Shown here: in pieces, positions 24,969 through 37,796 of the stretch
How the letters are laid out: each line of letters opens with the position of its first letter
How positions within the stretch are numbered: position 1 is the stretch's first letter
Program-made: the position numbers and the translations under genes
Assembly: GCF_009208565.1 (NCBI RefSeq)
Contig: NZ_WFLK01000002.1
Location: 434,001-498,000, forward strand
DNA length: 64,000 nucleotides
Direction: 5' to 3'
Source of the DNA: Janthinobacterium aquaticum
Lineage (GTDB): Bacteria > Pseudomonadota > Gammaproteobacteria > Burkholderiales > Burkholderiaceae_D
The notes under the pieces: model-generated
Told to the model about the DNA's origin: nothing
The model's database searches: none
Seen by the model: only the letters and a program-made list of their open reading frames with translations

Positions 24969-25050
24969 CGCCGCAGTTCCAGCCATTGCATGAGTCGCAC
25001 AAGCAATCTTTTGTGTATGTGTCCAATGATTTAGCCATTGAATAGTCCCA

Positions 25051-27387
25051 ATGAAATTACATTCTGTTCGTTTTGCCTTGCCTTCCTTTCGTCGCAGCCT
25101 GATCGGCGCAGCCGTGCTGGCCTTCTGTTCCGGCCAGGCGCTGGCCGTGGCCCCGTTTACAGTGAAAGACATCCGGGTCGAGGGGATCCAGCGTACTGAA
25201 GCGGGCACCGTGTTCAGCTACCTGCCAGTGCGCGTAGGCGAGACGTTCTCCGACGAAAAGAGTGTGGCCGCCATCAAGGCGCTGTACGCCACCGGTTTTT
25301 TCAAGGACGTGCGCCTGGAAGTCGATGGCGATGTGCTGGTGGTGCTGGTGGAAGAGCGCCCGGCCATTGCTGCTGTTGAATTTACCGGCACCAAGGAGTT
25401 TGAAAAAGACGTGCTGGTCAAGGCGCTGAAAGAAATCGGCGTGGGCGAAGCCAAGATTTTCGACAAGGCCTCGGTCGACCGCGCCGAGCAGGAGCTGAAG
25501 CGCCAGTACCTGTCGCATGGCCTGTATGGCGTGAAGATCACCACCACCGTCACGCCGATCGAGCGCAATCGCGTCAACGTGGTGTTTGCCGTCGACGAGG
25601 GCGAGGTAGCGCGCATCAAGCAGATCAGTATCGTCGGCAACAAGGCGTTCTCGGACAAGGAACTGCGCGAGCAGATCGCGCTCAATACCGGCGGCTGGTT
25701 CAGCTGGTACACCAAGGCCGACCAGTATTCCAAGACCAAGCTGACCGGCGATATCGAGTCGCTCAAGTCGTTCTACCTGGACCGCGGCTATATCGAGATG
25801 CAGGTCGACTCGACCCAGGTGTCGATCACGCCGGATAAAAAAGACATTTACCTCACCATCAATATTACCGAAGGCGAGAAGTACAAGATTGCCGGCACCA
25901 AGTTCGAGGGTGAAATGTTCGGCCGCGAGGAAGAACTCAAGGCGCTCAACCTGCTGCATGACGGCGATATCTATTCCGGCGCGCGCTTAACGGCCACCAA
26001 CAAGCGCATCCAGGACCGCCTGGCCACCTTTGGCTACGCGTTTGCCAACGTCAACGCCAATCCCGAGATCAACCGTGAAAAGCACGAAGTGTCGTTTACG
26101 TTCTTTGTCGATCCGGGCAAGCGCGTCTATGTGCGCCATATGAATATCGCTGGCAACACCACCACGCGTGACGAAGTGATCCGCCGCGAGTTCCGCCAGT
26201 TCGAGTCGTCCTGGTACGACAGCAACAAGATCAAGCTCTCGCGCGACCGTGTCGACCGCCTTGGCTATTTCAAGGACGTGACCATCGATACCCCGGAAGC
26301 GCAGGGCACGACCGATCAGGTCGATGTCAACATGACGGTGGTGGAAAAGCCGACCGGTAACTTCCTGATCGGCGGCGCGTTCTCGCAATCGGAAAAATTC
26401 ACGCTGTCGGCCTCGATTTCGCAGGCCAACTTTGCCGGTAGCGGCAACACGGTCGGCATCGAACTCAATACCAGCCATTACAGCCGCACCATTGCGTTCT
26501 CGCAGACCAATCCGTACTTCACGGACGACGGCATTTCGCGCAGCTTCGAAGTCTACCTGCGCACGACCGAACCGCCTGCACTGAACATCGGCAGCTACAA
26601 GATCAAGCAGACCGGTGGCCGCATGAGCTTTGGCGTGCCGTTCTCGGAAGTCGATACGGTGTTCTTCGGCGCCGGCGTGGAACGCTCGCAGATTGAAACC
26701 GACAGCACCAGCCCGCTGCGCTTCCGCCAGTACGTGATCGACAACGGCGGCCCATCGAGCGGTATCGGTTCGGCCACCACCAATTCGATTCCGCTGACGG
26801 CCGCCTGGCAGCGCGACAGCCGCGACAGCGCCATGACGCCGTCGATCGGTCGTTACCAGCGCGTCAATCTCGAGGCTGACCTGATCGGCGACCAAAAATA
26901 CTTCCGCGCCATTTACGAGCACCAGTATTTCCGTCCGCTGTTCAGCAAGGTCACGCTGGCACTGAAGGGCGAGCTCGATTACGGCCACGGTATCGGCAAC
27001 CACGTCTATCCGGTCTTCAAGAACTTCTACGGCGGCGGCATCGGTTCGGTGCGCGGCTACCTCAGCTCGTCGCTGGGCGCGGTGGAACCGTCGACCAACG
27101 ACGCGCTGGGCGGCGCCTCGCGCCTGATCGGCAATGCCGAACTGCAGATGCCGTTCCCTGGTTCGGGCAACGACCGCAGCCTGCGCTGGTTCGGTTTCCT
27201 TGACGGCGGTCAGGTTTACCAGGAAGGCGAAAAGATGCGCATCTCGCAATTGCGCTATTCTGCTGGTCTGGGCATCAGCTGGATTTCGCCGGTGGGGCCG
27301 CTCAAACTGAGCTACGCCAAGCCGTTGAACGCCAAGCCGACCGACCGTCTGGAGCGTTTCCAGTTCCAGATGGGTACCGGCTTCTGA
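25051..27387 (+). CDS. bamA: outer membrane protein assembly factor BamA
   Basis: Central component of the BAM complex, which folds and inserts beta-barrel proteins into the outer membrane. The 778 residues comprise a signal peptide (cleavage after ALA, about residue 32), five POTRA domains (about 36-430) and a C-terminal Omp85 barrel. The conserved loop-6 motif VRGYLSS is present and the protein ends in MGTGF with terminal Phe. The start is ATG 25051, 82 bases after rseP. skp follows 49 bases downstream. Confidence 0.98.
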   Translation: MKLHSVRFALPSFRRSLIGAAVLAFCSGQALAVAPFTVKDIRVEGIQRTEAGTVFSYLPVRVGETFSDEKSVAAIKALYATGFFKDVRLEVDGDVLVVLVEERPAIAAVEFTGTKEFEKDVLVKALKEIGVGEAKIFDKASVDRAEQELKRQYLSHGLYGVKITTTVTPIERNRVNVVFAVDEGEVARIKQISIVGNKAFSDKELREQIALNTGGWFSWYTKADQYSKTKLTGDIESLKSFYLDRGYIEMQVDSTQVSITPDKKDIYLTINITEGEKYKIAGTKFEGEMFGREEELKALNLLHDGDIYSGARLTATNKRIQDRLATFGYAFANVNANPEINREKHEVSFTFFVDPGKRVYVRHMNIAGNTTTRDEVIRREFRQFESSWYDSNKIKLSRDRVDRLGYFKDVTIDTPEAQGTTDQVDVNMTVVEKPTGNFLIGGAFSQSEKFTLSASISQANFAGSGNTVGIELNTSHYSRTIAFSQTNPYFTDDGISRSFEVYLRTTEPPALNIGSYKIKQTGGRMSFGVPFSEVDTVFFGAGVERSQIETDSTSPLRFRQYVIDNGGPSSGIGSATTNSIPLTAAWQRDSRDSAMTPSIGRYQRVNLEADLIGDQKYFRAIYEHQYFRPLFSKVTLALKGELDYGHGIGNHVYPVFKNFYGGGIGSVRGYLSSSLGAVEPSTNDALGGASRLIGNAELQMPFPGSGNDRSLRWFGFLDGGQVYQEGEKMRISQLRYSAGLGISWISPVGPLKLSYAKPLNAKPTDRLERFQFQMGTGF

Positions 27388-27436
27388 GCGACAGCCTGAT
27401 GGCGCGACAGTCTTTTATTTTTGACCATGGAGTATC

Positions 27437-27955
27437 ATGAACACCGCATCCGCTAACCTGCCCAAGTCTCTCGCCGCGCTTGCATTGTGCTGGAGTTCGC
27501 TGTTGCCGGTGCACGCGCAGGCGCAGGAGTCGAAAATCGCCTGGATCAGCAGCGAACGCATTTACAACGAGTCCAAAATGGCCAAGCAGGCCAGTGCCAG
27601 GCTGGCCGAGGAATTCCGTTCGCGTGAAAAGGCTGTGCAGGAACTGGGCACCCGTTTCAAGGCGGCCAACGAAGCGCTGGAAAAGGACATGCCGACGCTG
27701 AGCGAGGCCGACCGCACCAAGCGTCAGCGCGAGTTGTTCGAGCTCGACAAGGAGCTGCAGCGCCGCCAGCGCGAGTTCCGCGAAGATGTCACCCAGCGCA
27801 GCAACGAGGAACGCAGCGCCATCGCTGAAAAAGCCAACAGCATCATCCAGCAGCTGGCCCATACCGAAGGCTATGACGTGGTGCTGCAGGAGGCGCTGTG
27901 GGCCAGCCCGCGCATCGACATTACCGACAAGGTATTGAAGGCGCTGGACAAGTAA
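27437..27955 (+). CDS. skp: OmpH/Skp family periplasmic chaperone
   Basis: Periplasmic chaperone that holds unfolded outer-membrane proteins on the way to BamA. The 172 residues include an N-terminal signal peptide (cleavage near VHAQA) and a mature part starting [20 protein letters not shown]. That is followed by a long charged alpha-helical coiled-coil region, as in the Skp tentacles, and a C-terminal [21 protein letters not shown] strand segment. The bamA-skp-lpxD order is conserved in proteobacteria. Confidence 0.93.
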   Translation: MNTASANLPKSLAALALCWSSLLPVHAQAQESKIAWISSERIYNESKMAKQASARLAEEFRSREKAVQELGTRFKAANEALEKDMPTLSEADRTKRQRELFELDKELQRRQREFREDVTQRSNEERSAIAEKANSIIQQLAHTEGYDVVLQEALWASPRIDITDKVLKALDK

Positions 27956-27980
27956 TCGTAACAAGGTAAAGGTACACAAG

Positions 27981-29033
27981 ATGGGCACTCGACTCGGTGA
28001 TTTGGTCGAACGCTTCGGCGGCCAGTTGGCGGGGGATGCAAACCTGGAAGTATCGGGCATCGCACCGCTGACGGACGCCGGTGCTTCGCACATCAGCTTT
28101 TTAAGCAACAGCAAGTTTCGCGCGCAGGCCGCCAGCAGCGGCGCCGCCGCACTGATTTTGACGCCGGCCGACGATGCGCTGATCACAGACTACGCCGGCG
28201 CGCGCATCGTCACGCCCAATCCGTATGTCTATTTCGCGCGCGCGGCGCAGTATTTTGCCAGCCTGACGGACATCAAGGCGCCGGCGGGCGTTCACCCGCG
28301 CGCCTTTGTCGATCCGTCTGCGCAGGTCGCGGCCAGTGCGTCGGTTGGCGCTAACGCGGTGATCGACGCGGGTGCGGTGATTGGCGAGCATTGCGTGATC
28401 GGCCCGGGCTGCGTGATCGGCCGCGACGCCGTGATCGGCGCCGGCACGCAACTGCTGGCCAACGTCACCTTCCATGCGCGCTGCGTGATCGGCGAGCGCG
28501 GCATTATCCATTCGGGCGCGGTGATCGGCACCGACGGCTTCGGCTTTGCCAACGAAGGCGGGGTGTATATCAAGATCCCGCAAACAGGCAGGGTGGTGAT
28601 AGGCAACGATGTCGATATCGGTGCCAATACCACCATTGACCGCGGCGCGCTGGCTGACACCATCATTGAAGACGGCGTCAAGCTCGACAATCAGATCCAG
28701 ATCGGCCATAACTGCCATATCGGCGCCAATACGGCCATGGCCGGCTGCGTGGGCGTGGCCGGCAGCGCCGTGATCGGCAAATACTGCACCTTTGGCGGCG
28801 CCGCCATGGTGCTGGGCCACCTGACCATTGCCGACCGTGTGCACGTATCATCGGCAAGCATGGTGTCGCGCTCGATCCTGGAACCGGGCCAATATACGGG
28901 CTTTTACCCGCTGGCGAAAAACGCCGACTGGGAAAAGAGCGCCGCCATCGTACGTAATCTCTCCGGCATGCGTGAAAAAATCCGCATGCTGGAAAAAACC
29001 ATCAAAACACTGACCAAGCAAGACGAAAAATGA
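27981..29033 (+). CDS. lpxD: UDP-3-O-(3-hydroxyacyl)glucosamine N-acyltransferase LpxD
   Basis: Third step of lipid A synthesis, adding the second acyl chain from acyl-ACP. The 350 residues consist of an N-terminal uridine-binding domain (residues 1-100), many hexapeptide repeats of a left-handed beta-helix (for example [21 protein letters not shown]) and a C-terminal helical extension. The stop overlaps fabZ by four bases, giving a tightly packed lpxD-fabZ-lpxA-lpxB group. Confidence 0.97.
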   Translation: MGTRLGDLVERFGGQLAGDANLEVSGIAPLTDAGASHISFLSNSKFRAQAASSGAAALILTPADDALITDYAGARIVTPNPYVYFARAAQYFASLTDIKAPAGVHPRAFVDPSAQVAASASVGANAVIDAGAVIGEHCVIGPGCVIGRDAVIGAGTQLLANVTFHARCVIGERGIIHSGAVIGTDGFGFANEGGVYIKIPQTGRVVIGNDVDIGANTTIDRGALADTIIEDGVKLDNQIQIGHNCHIGANTAMAGCVGVAGSAVIGKYCTFGGAAMVLGHLTIADRVHVSSASMVSRSILEPGQYTGFYPLAKNADWEKSAAIVRNLSGMREKIRMLEKTIKTLTKQDEK

Positions 29034-29512
29034 CTACTGAAAACAAGACCCTCGACATCCTGCAAATCAAATCGCTGCTGCCGCACCGCTATCCGCTGCT
29101 GCTGGTCGACCGCGTGCTGACCTGGGAAGCGAACAAGTCGATTACCGCCATCAAGAACGTGACGGTCAATGAAGAATTCTTCCAGGGTCATTTCCCGCAC
29201 AAGCCGGTGATGCCGGGCGTGCTGATGATCGAGGCGCTGGCGCAGACGGCGGCCTTGCTGTCGTTTTTGACCATGGGCGTCAAGCCGGACGAAAATTCGG
29301 TGGTGTACTTCGTCGGCATCGACAACGCGCGCTTCAAGCGTCCGGTCGAGCCGGGCGACCAGCTGAAGATGGACGTGGAAATCCTGCGCGTTTCGCGCGG
29401 TATCTGGAAATACAAGGCAGTTGGCACGGTTGACGGCAAGGTGGCGCTGGAAGCCGAACTGATGTGCACCATCCGCAGCTCGGCGGACGCCAGCCAGCCA
29501 GCAGGGCAGTAA
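29030..29512 (+). CDS. fabZ: 3-hydroxyacyl-ACP dehydratase FabZ
   Basis: Dehydrates 3-hydroxyacyl-ACP in fatty acid elongation and thereby competes with LpxA for hydroxyacyl-ACP. This hot-dog-fold protein of 160 residues has the catalytic motif [20 protein letters not shown] (His54, Glu68). It overlaps lpxD and is separated from lpxA by one base, so fatty acid and lipid A synthesis are translated together. Confidence 0.97.
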   Translation: MTTENKTLDILQIKSLLPHRYPLLLVDRVLTWEANKSITAIKNVTVNEEFFQGHFPHKPVMPGVLMIEALAQTAALLSFLTMGVKPDENSVVYFVGIDNARFKRPVEPGDQLKMDVEILRVSRGIWKYKAVGTVDGKVALEAELMCTIRSSADASQPAGQ

Positions 29513-29513
29513 G

Positions 29514-30302
29514 ATGGTTATCCACGCGACAGCGCTGGTTGATCCAAAGGCTGAACTCGACAGTTCGGTCGAGGTCGGCCCTTACAGCATTATCGGGGCG
29601 CATGTGCGCATCGGCGCCGGTACCCGTGTCGGCCCGCACGTGGTGATCGACGGCCATACCACCATCGGTGAGCACAACGAGCTGTTCCAGTTCTCGTCCA
29701 TCGGTGCGCAGCCGCAGGACAAGAAATGGGCCGGCGAAGCGACCCGCCTGGAAATCGGCGACCGCAACACCATCCGCGAGTTCTGCACCTTCAATACCGG
29801 TACGGTGCAGGGTGGCGGCGTGACGCGCCTGGGCAGCGACAACTGGATTTCAGCCTATGTGCATCTGGCGCACGACTGCCTGGTGGGCAATCACACGATT
29901 TTCTCCAACAATGCGCAGCTGGCAGGCCATGTGGAAATCGGCGACTGGGTGATCATGAGCGGCTTTGCCAACGTGCACCAGTTCTGCAAGATTGGCGCGC
30001 ACGCCTTTGTCGGCATGAGCACCAGCCTGACGCAGGATGTGCCGCCGTTCGTGCTGTTGAACGGTAATCCGGCGCAGGCGCACGGCGTCAATATCGAGGG
30101 CCTGAAGCGGCGCGGCTTTACGCGCGAGCAGATCAACGGCATCCGCACCGCCTACAAGCTGATCTACCGCGCAGGCCTGACGCTGGAAGAGTCGAAAGCG
30201 GCGCTGTTTGAAGAAGAGCAGGCTGCGACGCCGGAAGTGGCCGAGCATATCCGCGCCATGCGTGAATTTTTGGGCGTGGCCTCGCGTGGCATCGTTCGCT
30301 GA
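29514..30302 (+). CDS. lpxA: UDP-N-acetylglucosamine acyltransferase LpxA
   Basis: First step of lipid A synthesis. The 262 residues form a left-handed beta-helix of hexapeptide repeats (VEVGPYSIIGAHVRIG and following), with the active-site region VHLAHDCLVGNH (catalytic His) and a C-terminal helical domain with KRRGFTREQINGIRTAYKLIYR. Its 3' end overlaps the inferred lpxB start by 17 bases. Confidence 0.97.
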   Translation: MVIHATALVDPKAELDSSVEVGPYSIIGAHVRIGAGTRVGPHVVIDGHTTIGEHNELFQFSSIGAQPQDKKWAGEATRLEIGDRNTIREFCTFNTGTVQGGGVTRLGSDNWISAYVHLAHDCLVGNHTIFSNNAQLAGHVEIGDWVIMSGFANVHQFCKIGAHAFVGMSTSLTQDVPPFVLLNGNPAQAHGVNIEGLKRRGFTREQINGIRTAYKLIYRAGLTLEESKAALFEEEQAATPEVAEHIRAMREFLGVASRGIVR

Positions 30303-31467
30303 CCGGGCAGAAGGCTCGGCGGCGTTGTCGGTCGCCATGGTGGCCGGCGAAGTGTCGGGCGACCTGCTGGCCAGCCGACTGCTGTCGGGCTTGGCGCCGC
30401 AGCTGCCCGGTGCACGTTTTCACGGCATCGGCGGCGAACATATGGCGCGCCAGGGTTTTGTTTCGGACTGGCCGCTTGACAAGCTGACCGTGCGCGGCCT
30501 GTTCGAGATTATTCCGCGCTACCGTGAAATCAAGGGCATCCAGAATGCGCTGCGCGACCAGTTGCTGCGCGAACGGCCGGCCGTGTTTATCGGCGCCGAC
30601 TATCCGGGCTTTAACCTGGGGCTGGAACAGCAGCTGAAAGCGGCTGGCATCCCCACCGTGCATTACATCGGGCCGCAGATCTGGGCCTGGCGCGGCGGGC
30701 GCATCAAGAAAATCATCAAGTCGGTGTCGCATATGCTGGTGATCTTCCCGTTCGAGGAAGAGATTTACCGCAAGGCCGGCGTGCCGGTCACCTATGTCGG
30801 CCATCCGCTGGCCGAGATGATCCCGCTGCAGCCCGATGAAGCCGGCGCGCGCGCCAAGCTGGGCCTGCCTGACGACGCCAATGTGGTGTGCCTGATGCCC
30901 GGTAGCCGCATGAGCGAGCTTAAATACAATGCGGTGGCCTTTGTGGGTGCTTGCAAGCTGCTGCTGGCGCGCGACCGTTCGCTGCGCTTTGTCGCGCCGA
31001 TGGCCGGTGAAAAGCAGCGCCAGTATTTCCTGCAACTGGTGGCCGAAGCGGGCCTGCAGGATGTCGAGGTCAATCTGACGGACGGCGACTCGCATACCGC
31101 CATCTGCGCGGCCGATGCGGTGCTGGTGGCGTCGGGCACGGCCTCGCTGGAGGTGGCGCTGTACAAGAAGCCGATGGTGATCGCCTACAAGATGATGCGC
31201 GCGTCGTGGGAAATCATGCGCCACATGGGTTATCAGCCGTGGATCGGCCTGCCCAATATCCTGGCGCGCGACTACCTGGTGCCCGAGCTGCTGCAAAACG
31301 CCGCCACGCCGGAAGCCCTGGCTGACGCCATGTGGCAGCAGCTGAGCGACGTGCCGGGCCGCCTGCGCCTGGTGCAGCGCTTTACCGACATGCACCACAG
31401 CCTGCTGCGCAACAGCGCGCAGGCCAGCGCCGATGCGGTGATGCAGGTCATCGCCGCCAACAAGTAA
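30286..31467 (+). CDS. lpxB: lipid-A-disaccharide synthase LpxB
   Basis: Glycosyltransferase that joins UDP-2,3-diacylglucosamine and lipid X into the lipid A disaccharide. The family sequence begins around SVAMVAGEVSGDLLASRLL; the GTG at 30286 gives 393 residues and overlaps the lpxA end. An ATG 78 bases further upstream in the same frame would lie deep inside lpxA and add unrelated residues. Conserved motifs include YIGPQIWAWRGGRIKKI, FPFEEEIYRKAGVPVTYVGHPL and LVASGTASLEVAL. The start codon choice is the only uncertainty. Confidence 0.95.
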   Translation: MASFADRAEGSAALSVAMVAGEVSGDLLASRLLSGLAPQLPGARFHGIGGEHMARQGFVSDWPLDKLTVRGLFEIIPRYREIKGIQNALRDQLLRERPAVFIGADYPGFNLGLEQQLKAAGIPTVHYIGPQIWAWRGGRIKKIIKSVSHMLVIFPFEEEIYRKAGVPVTYVGHPLAEMIPLQPDEAGARAKLGLPDDANVVCLMPGSRMSELKYNAVAFVGACKLLLARDRSLRFVAPMAGEKQRQYFLQLVAEAGLQDVEVNLTDGDSHTAICAADAVLVASGTASLEVALYKKPMVIAYKMMRASWEIMRHMGYQPWIGLPNILARDYLVPELLQNAATPEALADAMWQQLSDVPGRLRLVQRFTDMHHSLLRNSAQASADAVMQVIAANK

Positions 31468-31482
31468 CTGAAAAGATTGAAC

Positions 31483-32121
31483 GTGAAAAATATTTATCCC
31501 GGCCTGTTTGACGACTTGCCATTCTCGCCCGACGACATTGTCTGCGGCGTCGATGAAGCCGGCCGCGGTCCGCTGGCCGGCCCTGTCTTTGCCGCCGCCG
31601 TGATCCTCGATCCCGCCAGGCCGATTGTCGGCCTGCGCGACTCGAAAAAGCTGTCCGAAGCCAAACGCGACCTGCTGGCGCCGCAGATTCGTGCGCATGC
31701 GCTGGCCTGGGCCATTGCCGAAGCATCCGAAGAAGAGATCGACCGCCTCAATATCCTGCAGGCCTCGATGCTGGCGATGCGCCGCGCCGTCGAAGCCTTG
31801 TCCACCGTGCCGACGCTGGCCCTGATCGATGGCAATCGCTGCCCGGTCATGACGATACGCGCCACCGCGATTATCGGCGGCGATGACAAGGTCGACGCCA
31901 TTTCAGCCGCCTCCATCCTGGCCAAGACGGCGCGCGACGCGGCGCTGGTGCGCCTGCATGCGCAGTATCCCGAATACTGCTTTGACCAGCACAAGGGTTA
32001 TGGCACCAAACTGCACATCGAGCGTTTGCAGCTGCATGGCGCCTCGCCGGTGCACCGCCGCTCGTTTGCGCCGGTGCGCAATGTGATTGCGCTGTTTGGC
32101 GGCCAGGAGCTGGCCGCATGA
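31483..32121 (+). CDS. rnhB: ribonuclease HII
   Basis: Cleaves RNA in RNA-DNA hybrids and removes misincorporated ribonucleotides. The [21 protein letters not shown] motif holds the catalytic Asp and Glu; [11 protein letters not shown] and [10 protein letters not shown] are also conserved. GTG 31483 is chosen because AAAAG lies seven bases upstream; TTG 31477 in the same frame is an alternative with too short a spacing. Gives about 212 residues. The stop overlaps the next gene by four bases; lpxB-rnhB adjacency is conserved. Confidence 0.95.
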   Translation: MKNIYPGLFDDLPFSPDDIVCGVDEAGRGPLAGPVFAAAVILDPARPIVGLRDSKKLSEAKRDLLAPQIRAHALAWAIAEASEEEIDRLNILQASMLAMRRAVEALSTVPTLALIDGNRCPVMTIRATAIIGGDDKVDAISAASILAKTARDAALVRLHAQYPEYCFDQHKGYGTKLHIERLQLHGASPVHRRSFAPVRNVIALFGGQELAA

Positions 32122-32909
32122 AGACCATTACCTCGCGCGACAACGCGCAATACAAGGACCTGGTCAAGCTGGCCGGCAGTACCCAGGCGCGCCGCAAGGC
32201 CGGGCGCACGCTGCTCGATGGCGTGCACCTGTGCCAGTCTTACCTGCAGCTGCGCGGCCTGCCCGAGCAGTGCATCGTTGCCGAAGGCGCGCTGCACAAC
32301 CCGGAAGTGATGGACATTATCGGCCAGCTCGAGTCGCAGCGCGCCCAGGTGCTGGCCTTGCCCGATGCGCTCTACAAGGCCGTCAGCCAGGTCGAGCATG
32401 GTGTGGGCCTGATGTTTTTGATCGCCACGCCGGAGCGCAGCGTCACCGGGCCGCTATCGGTATCAGCGGTGCTGCTCGATAACCTCCAGGATCCTGGCAA
32501 CGTCGGCTCGATCCTGCGCAGCGCGGCGGCGGCCGGCATTACCCAGGTCTATTGCAGCGCCGGCACGGCCTTCTGCTGGTCGCCCAAAGTGCTGCGCGCG
32601 GCCATGGGCGCGCACTTTGTGCTTGATATCGTTGAAAACGTCGACCTGGCGGCGCTGGTGTCGGCCTCGAACGTGATGACGGTCGCTACCAGCGGCTATG
32701 CCAAGGAGCGGCTGTATGACGTCGACTTGAGTGTGCCGGTGGCCTGGGTGTTTGGCCACGAAGGGCAGGGCGTGGCCGATGATTTGCTGTCGATTACCAC
32801 GCGCCAGGTGGTGATTCCGCACCTGGGACAGATTGAGTCGCTCAATGTGGCCGCTTGCGCCGCCGTGTGCTTTTTTGAGCAGCTGAGGCAATCGCAACCT
32901 GGAGCGTAG
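32118..32909 (+). CDS. TrmH/SpoU family RNA 2'-O-methyltransferase
   Basis: SPOUT methyltransferase of 263 residues with an N-terminal substrate-binding domain ([15 protein letters not shown]) and a trefoil-knot domain. All three TrmH motifs are present: [30 protein letters not shown] and [22 protein letters not shown]. It probably 2'-O-methylates rRNA or tRNA; the exact target cannot be told from sequence. It overlaps rnhB by four bases. Its TAG stop codon lies inside the left arm of a REP-like repeat. Confidence 0.9.
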   Translation: MKTITSRDNAQYKDLVKLAGSTQARRKAGRTLLDGVHLCQSYLQLRGLPEQCIVAEGALHNPEVMDIIGQLESQRAQVLALPDALYKAVSQVEHGVGLMFLIATPERSVTGPLSVSAVLLDNLQDPGNVGSILRSAAAAGITQVYCSAGTAFCWSPKVLRAAMGAHFVLDIVENVDLAALVSASNVMTVATSGYAKERLYDVDLSVPVAWVFGHEGQGVADDLLSITTRQVVIPHLGQIESLNVAACAAVCFFEQLRQSQPGA

Positions 32910-33075
32910 GTCGGATTAGGCCCTTCGGGCCGTAATCCGACAACATTGTTGGCGTTTGCACGAGAAGCTTGTTAGCGTCCGCGGTATTGTCGGATTACGC
33001 GCTGCGCGCTAATCCGACCTACGCGCTAATCCAACCCACGCGCTAAACCGATCCACGCGCTAATCCGACCCACGC
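32905..33075. repeat. REP-like composite inverted repeat, copy 2, with short tandem tail
   Basis: Perfect 14-base arms CGTAGGTCGGATTA (32905-32918) and TAATCCGACCTACG (33010-33023), with the inner TAATCCGACAACATTGTTGGCG segment shared with the copy at 8211. The right arm is followed by three degenerate 17-base repeats of the form CGCTAATCCGACCCACG (33024-33075). The left arm supplies the TAG stop of the preceding methyltransferase. Lies between convergent genes. Confidence 0.87.
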
Positions 33076-33085
33076 TCTTCGTGCC

Positions 33086-33934
33086 TCAATACTCCCTGCG
33101 ATTCGGCTTGATCTCCTGCAAAATCGTGGTCGAGATCTCCTCGATCGACTTGGTAGTCGACGACAGCCACCGTATCCCTTCGCGTTTCATCATTTTTTCC
33201 GCTTCGTTGACCTCGTAGCGGCAGTTCTCGATGGCGGCATACTTGCTGCCGGCCCTTCTTTCGTTGCGTATTTCCGACAAACGTTCGGGCGTAATGCTTA
33301 ATCCGAAAATTTTATTCTTAAATTCCATTAAGGCCGATGGCAGTTTCTCGCGCTCGAAATCGTCGGGAATCAGCGGATAATTGGCTGCCTTGATACCGTA
33401 TTGCATGGCCAGATAAAGGCTGGTCGGGGTCTTGCCAGAGCGTGAAACACCGACCAGAATAACGTCAGCCGAAGACAGGTTCTTGTGCGACTGGCCGTCG
33501 TCATGCGCCAGCGAATAGTTGATCGCCTCGATGCGGTTCTTGTATTCCTCGCTGTCGACGATATTGTGCGAACGGCCGATGGTATGGGTCGACATCACGC
33601 CCAGTTCCTGCTCGAGCGGCGCCACGAACGACTGGAACAAGTCCATGTGCATGCCGCTGGACTTGCGGATCACGGCCGACAGATCGAGTTTGACCAGGGT
33701 CGAGAAGATGATCGGGCGCTGGCCGTCGGCGGCAAACGCCTCATTGATTTTGCGCGCTGCATCATAGGCCTTGTCGAGCGTGTCGATAAACGGCAGGCGC
33801 ACCTGGCGAAAGCGCATCTCGAACTGCGACAGCACGGAATGGCCAAAGGTTTCAGCGGTGATGCCGGTGCCGTCCGAGACAAAGAAGACGGTACGCGTGG
33901 CTGGCGGCAGGGGAGGACGGGATTCGGAGGTCAT
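33086..33934 (-). CDS. ppsR: PEP synthase regulatory protein PpsR (kinase/pyrophosphorylase)
   Basis: DUF299 family bifunctional enzyme that inactivates PEP synthase by ADP-dependent phosphorylation and reactivates it by Pi-dependent dephosphorylation. The ATG at 33934 gives 282 residues beginning [33 protein letters not shown]; a TTG start eight codons upstream is possible. The P-loop [15 protein letters not shown] is intact. It is divergent from ppsA, its target, which is the usual arrangement and supports the specific function over the related PPDK regulator. Confidence 0.95.
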   Translation of the reverse strand: MTSESRPPLPPATRTVFFVSDGTGITAETFGHSVLSQFEMRFRQVRLPFIDTLDKAYDAARKINEAFAADGQRPIIFSTLVKLDLSAVIRKSSGMHMDLFQSFVAPLEQELGVMSTHTIGRSHNIVDSEEYKNRIEAINYSLAHDDGQSHKNLSSADVILVGVSRSGKTPTSLYLAMQYGIKAANYPLIPDDFEREKLPSALMEFKNKIFGLSITPERLSEIRNERRAGSKYAAIENCRYEVNEAEKMMKREGIRWLSSTTKSIEEISTTILQEIKPNRREY

Positions 33935-34093
33935 GGATTTCTGCTCAATTGAGCTCAAGAATGTGCGTCGTCATTTTGCGCCGCACAAGGTAAAATAGTT
34001 GCAACGGTATGATTGTGCTGCACGACGTCAAGAATAACAAGAACACAGTCGGTGCGCCTCGCGAAGATTTCTATCATCAGTAAGGGTGTCATT

Positions 34094-36529
<2,436 letters not shown>

Positions 36530-36551
36530 GTTTCGTCCGCATGTAAATGAG

Positions 36552-36588
36552 AAGCCCGCTGCCACATCGTAGGCAGCGGGCTTTTTTC
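36552..36588 (+). terminator. intrinsic terminator after ppsA
   Basis: AAGCCCGCTGCC (36552-36563) pairs with GGCAGCGGGCTT (36572-36583), giving a 12-bp stem followed by a T run. Confidence 0.93.
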
Positions 36589-36661
36589 TTGCGGAGCGCT
36601 GGTGCTGATGCAACAGCGATGGATCGGCTAAAATAGTTTACCAACATAGACAGGAGTTCAT

Positions 36662-37192
36662 ATGGCAAGCAAGAAACCAACAAGCAAAAGCGTTGCTGTC
36701 AAGGCGGCCCCAAGTGGCGCCACCCGCATCGATATCGGCATTTCCGAAGCGGATCGCGCCAAGATCGCCGAAGGGCTGTCTGGCCTGCTCGCAGACAGCT
36801 ACACGCTGTACCTGATGACGCACAATTTCCACTGGAACGTCAAAGGCCCGATGTTCAACACCCTGCACCTGATGTTCATGACGCAGTACACCGAGCAATG
36901 GGGCGCGCTGGACCTGATCGCCGAGCGTATCCGCGCCCTAGGCTACCCGGCGCCAGGCACCTACAACCAGTTCGTCAAGCTCGCTTCGATCAAGGAAATC
37001 GACGGCGTGCCGCCGGCGCTGGACATGGTGCGCCATCTGGTCGCTGCCCAGGAAGCGACTGCACGCACGGCGCGCCGCCTGTTCCCGTTGCTGGAAAAGG
37101 CCAATGACCAGCCGACTGCCGACCTGATCACGCAGCGCCTCGATCTGCACGAGAAGACGGCATGGATGCTGCGCAGCCTGCTGGAGGAATAA
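36662..37192 (+). CDS. dps: Dps family DNA-binding ferritin-like protein
   Basis: Dodecameric iron-storage and DNA-protection protein for starvation and oxidative stress. The 176 residues start with a Lys-rich tail ([16 protein letters not shown]) likely to bind DNA, followed by the four-helix ferritin fold. The family motif [19 protein letters not shown] carries the His and following acidic ligands of the inter-subunit ferroxidase centre; [14 protein letters not shown] is also typical. CAGGAGT precedes the ATG. It stands alone between two terminators. Confidence 0.94.
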   Translation: MASKKPTSKSVAVKAAPSGATRIDIGISEADRAKIAEGLSGLLADSYTLYLMTHNFHWNVKGPMFNTLHLMFMTQYTEQWGALDLIAERIRALGYPAPGTYNQFVKLASIKEIDGVPPALDMVRHLVAAQEATARTARRLFPLLEKANDQPTADLITQRLDLHEKTAWMLRSLLEE

Positions 37193-37302
37193 TTGGCCTG
37201 ATTGGTACTGATCTGGTGCACTGCTATTGACGCAGCGTTCAATTGCTTTAGACTGCGTGTTATAGGAGTCTGGCAAAAATAATATCAGGATGTTGTATCT
37301 GT

Positions 37303-37340
37303 AAAACCCCGTCGCCTATATTGGCTGCGGGGTTTTTGTT
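37303..37340 (+). terminator. intrinsic terminator after dps
   Basis: AAAACCCCG (37303-37311) pairs with CGGGGTTTT (37328-37336), followed by a T-rich tail, just upstream of the nfeD-like gene. Confidence 0.85.
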
Positions 37341-37366
37341 TTTGGAGCAAGCGAAAGGAGGGCATC

Positions 37367-37783
37367 ATGGCTGAATGGGTAGGCTGGTTTCTGGCGGCTG
37401 GCGCGCTGTTGATACTGGAACTCTTTACCGGTACGTTTTATCTGCTGATGATTGCCATCGGCATCAGTGCCGGTGGCCTGGTGGCGCTGACAGGCGCCAA
37501 TGGCGAGTGGCAGGCATTAACGGCGGCCATTGTCGGCGTGGCTGCGACCCTGCTGCTTCGGCGCAGTCGTTATGGCAAGGCGGCGCGCAGAGATGCGGCG
37601 CAGGACCCGAATATCAATCTCGATATCGGCCAGAGCGTGGCCGTTGCGCATTGGGTCGATGGCGTGGCGCGCGTGATGTATCGCGGCGCGCTGTGGGATG
37701 TGGAGCTGGGGCCGGGCGGCGACGCGCAAGCCGGCCATTATATTATCCGCGCGGTGCGCGGCAGTCGTTTGATCGTTGGATAA
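37367..37783 (+). CDS. NfeD family membrane protein
   Basis: Small membrane protein of 138 residues with two or three hydrophobic segments in the first 65 residues and a C-terminal OB-fold domain (about 75-138, ending YIIRAVRGSRLIVG), the layout of short NfeD proteins. These work with SPFH/stomatin partners in membrane quality control. The SPFH gene follows 13 bases downstream, so the two form an operon. AAAGGAGGG precedes the ATG. Confidence 0.88.
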   Translation: MAEWVGWFLAAGALLILELFTGTFYLLMIAIGISAGGLVALTGANGEWQALTAAIVGVAATLLLRRSRYGKAARRDAAQDPNINLDIGQSVAVAHWVDGVARVMYRGALWDVELGPGGDAQAGHYIIRAVRGSRLIVG

Positions 37784-37796
37784 CCTGGGAGTCATT

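Noticed and set aside
33010-33075. Short tandem repeats considered as a CRISPR array
   Set aside because: The 17-base units are contiguous without spacers and derive from the arm of the REP-like element.
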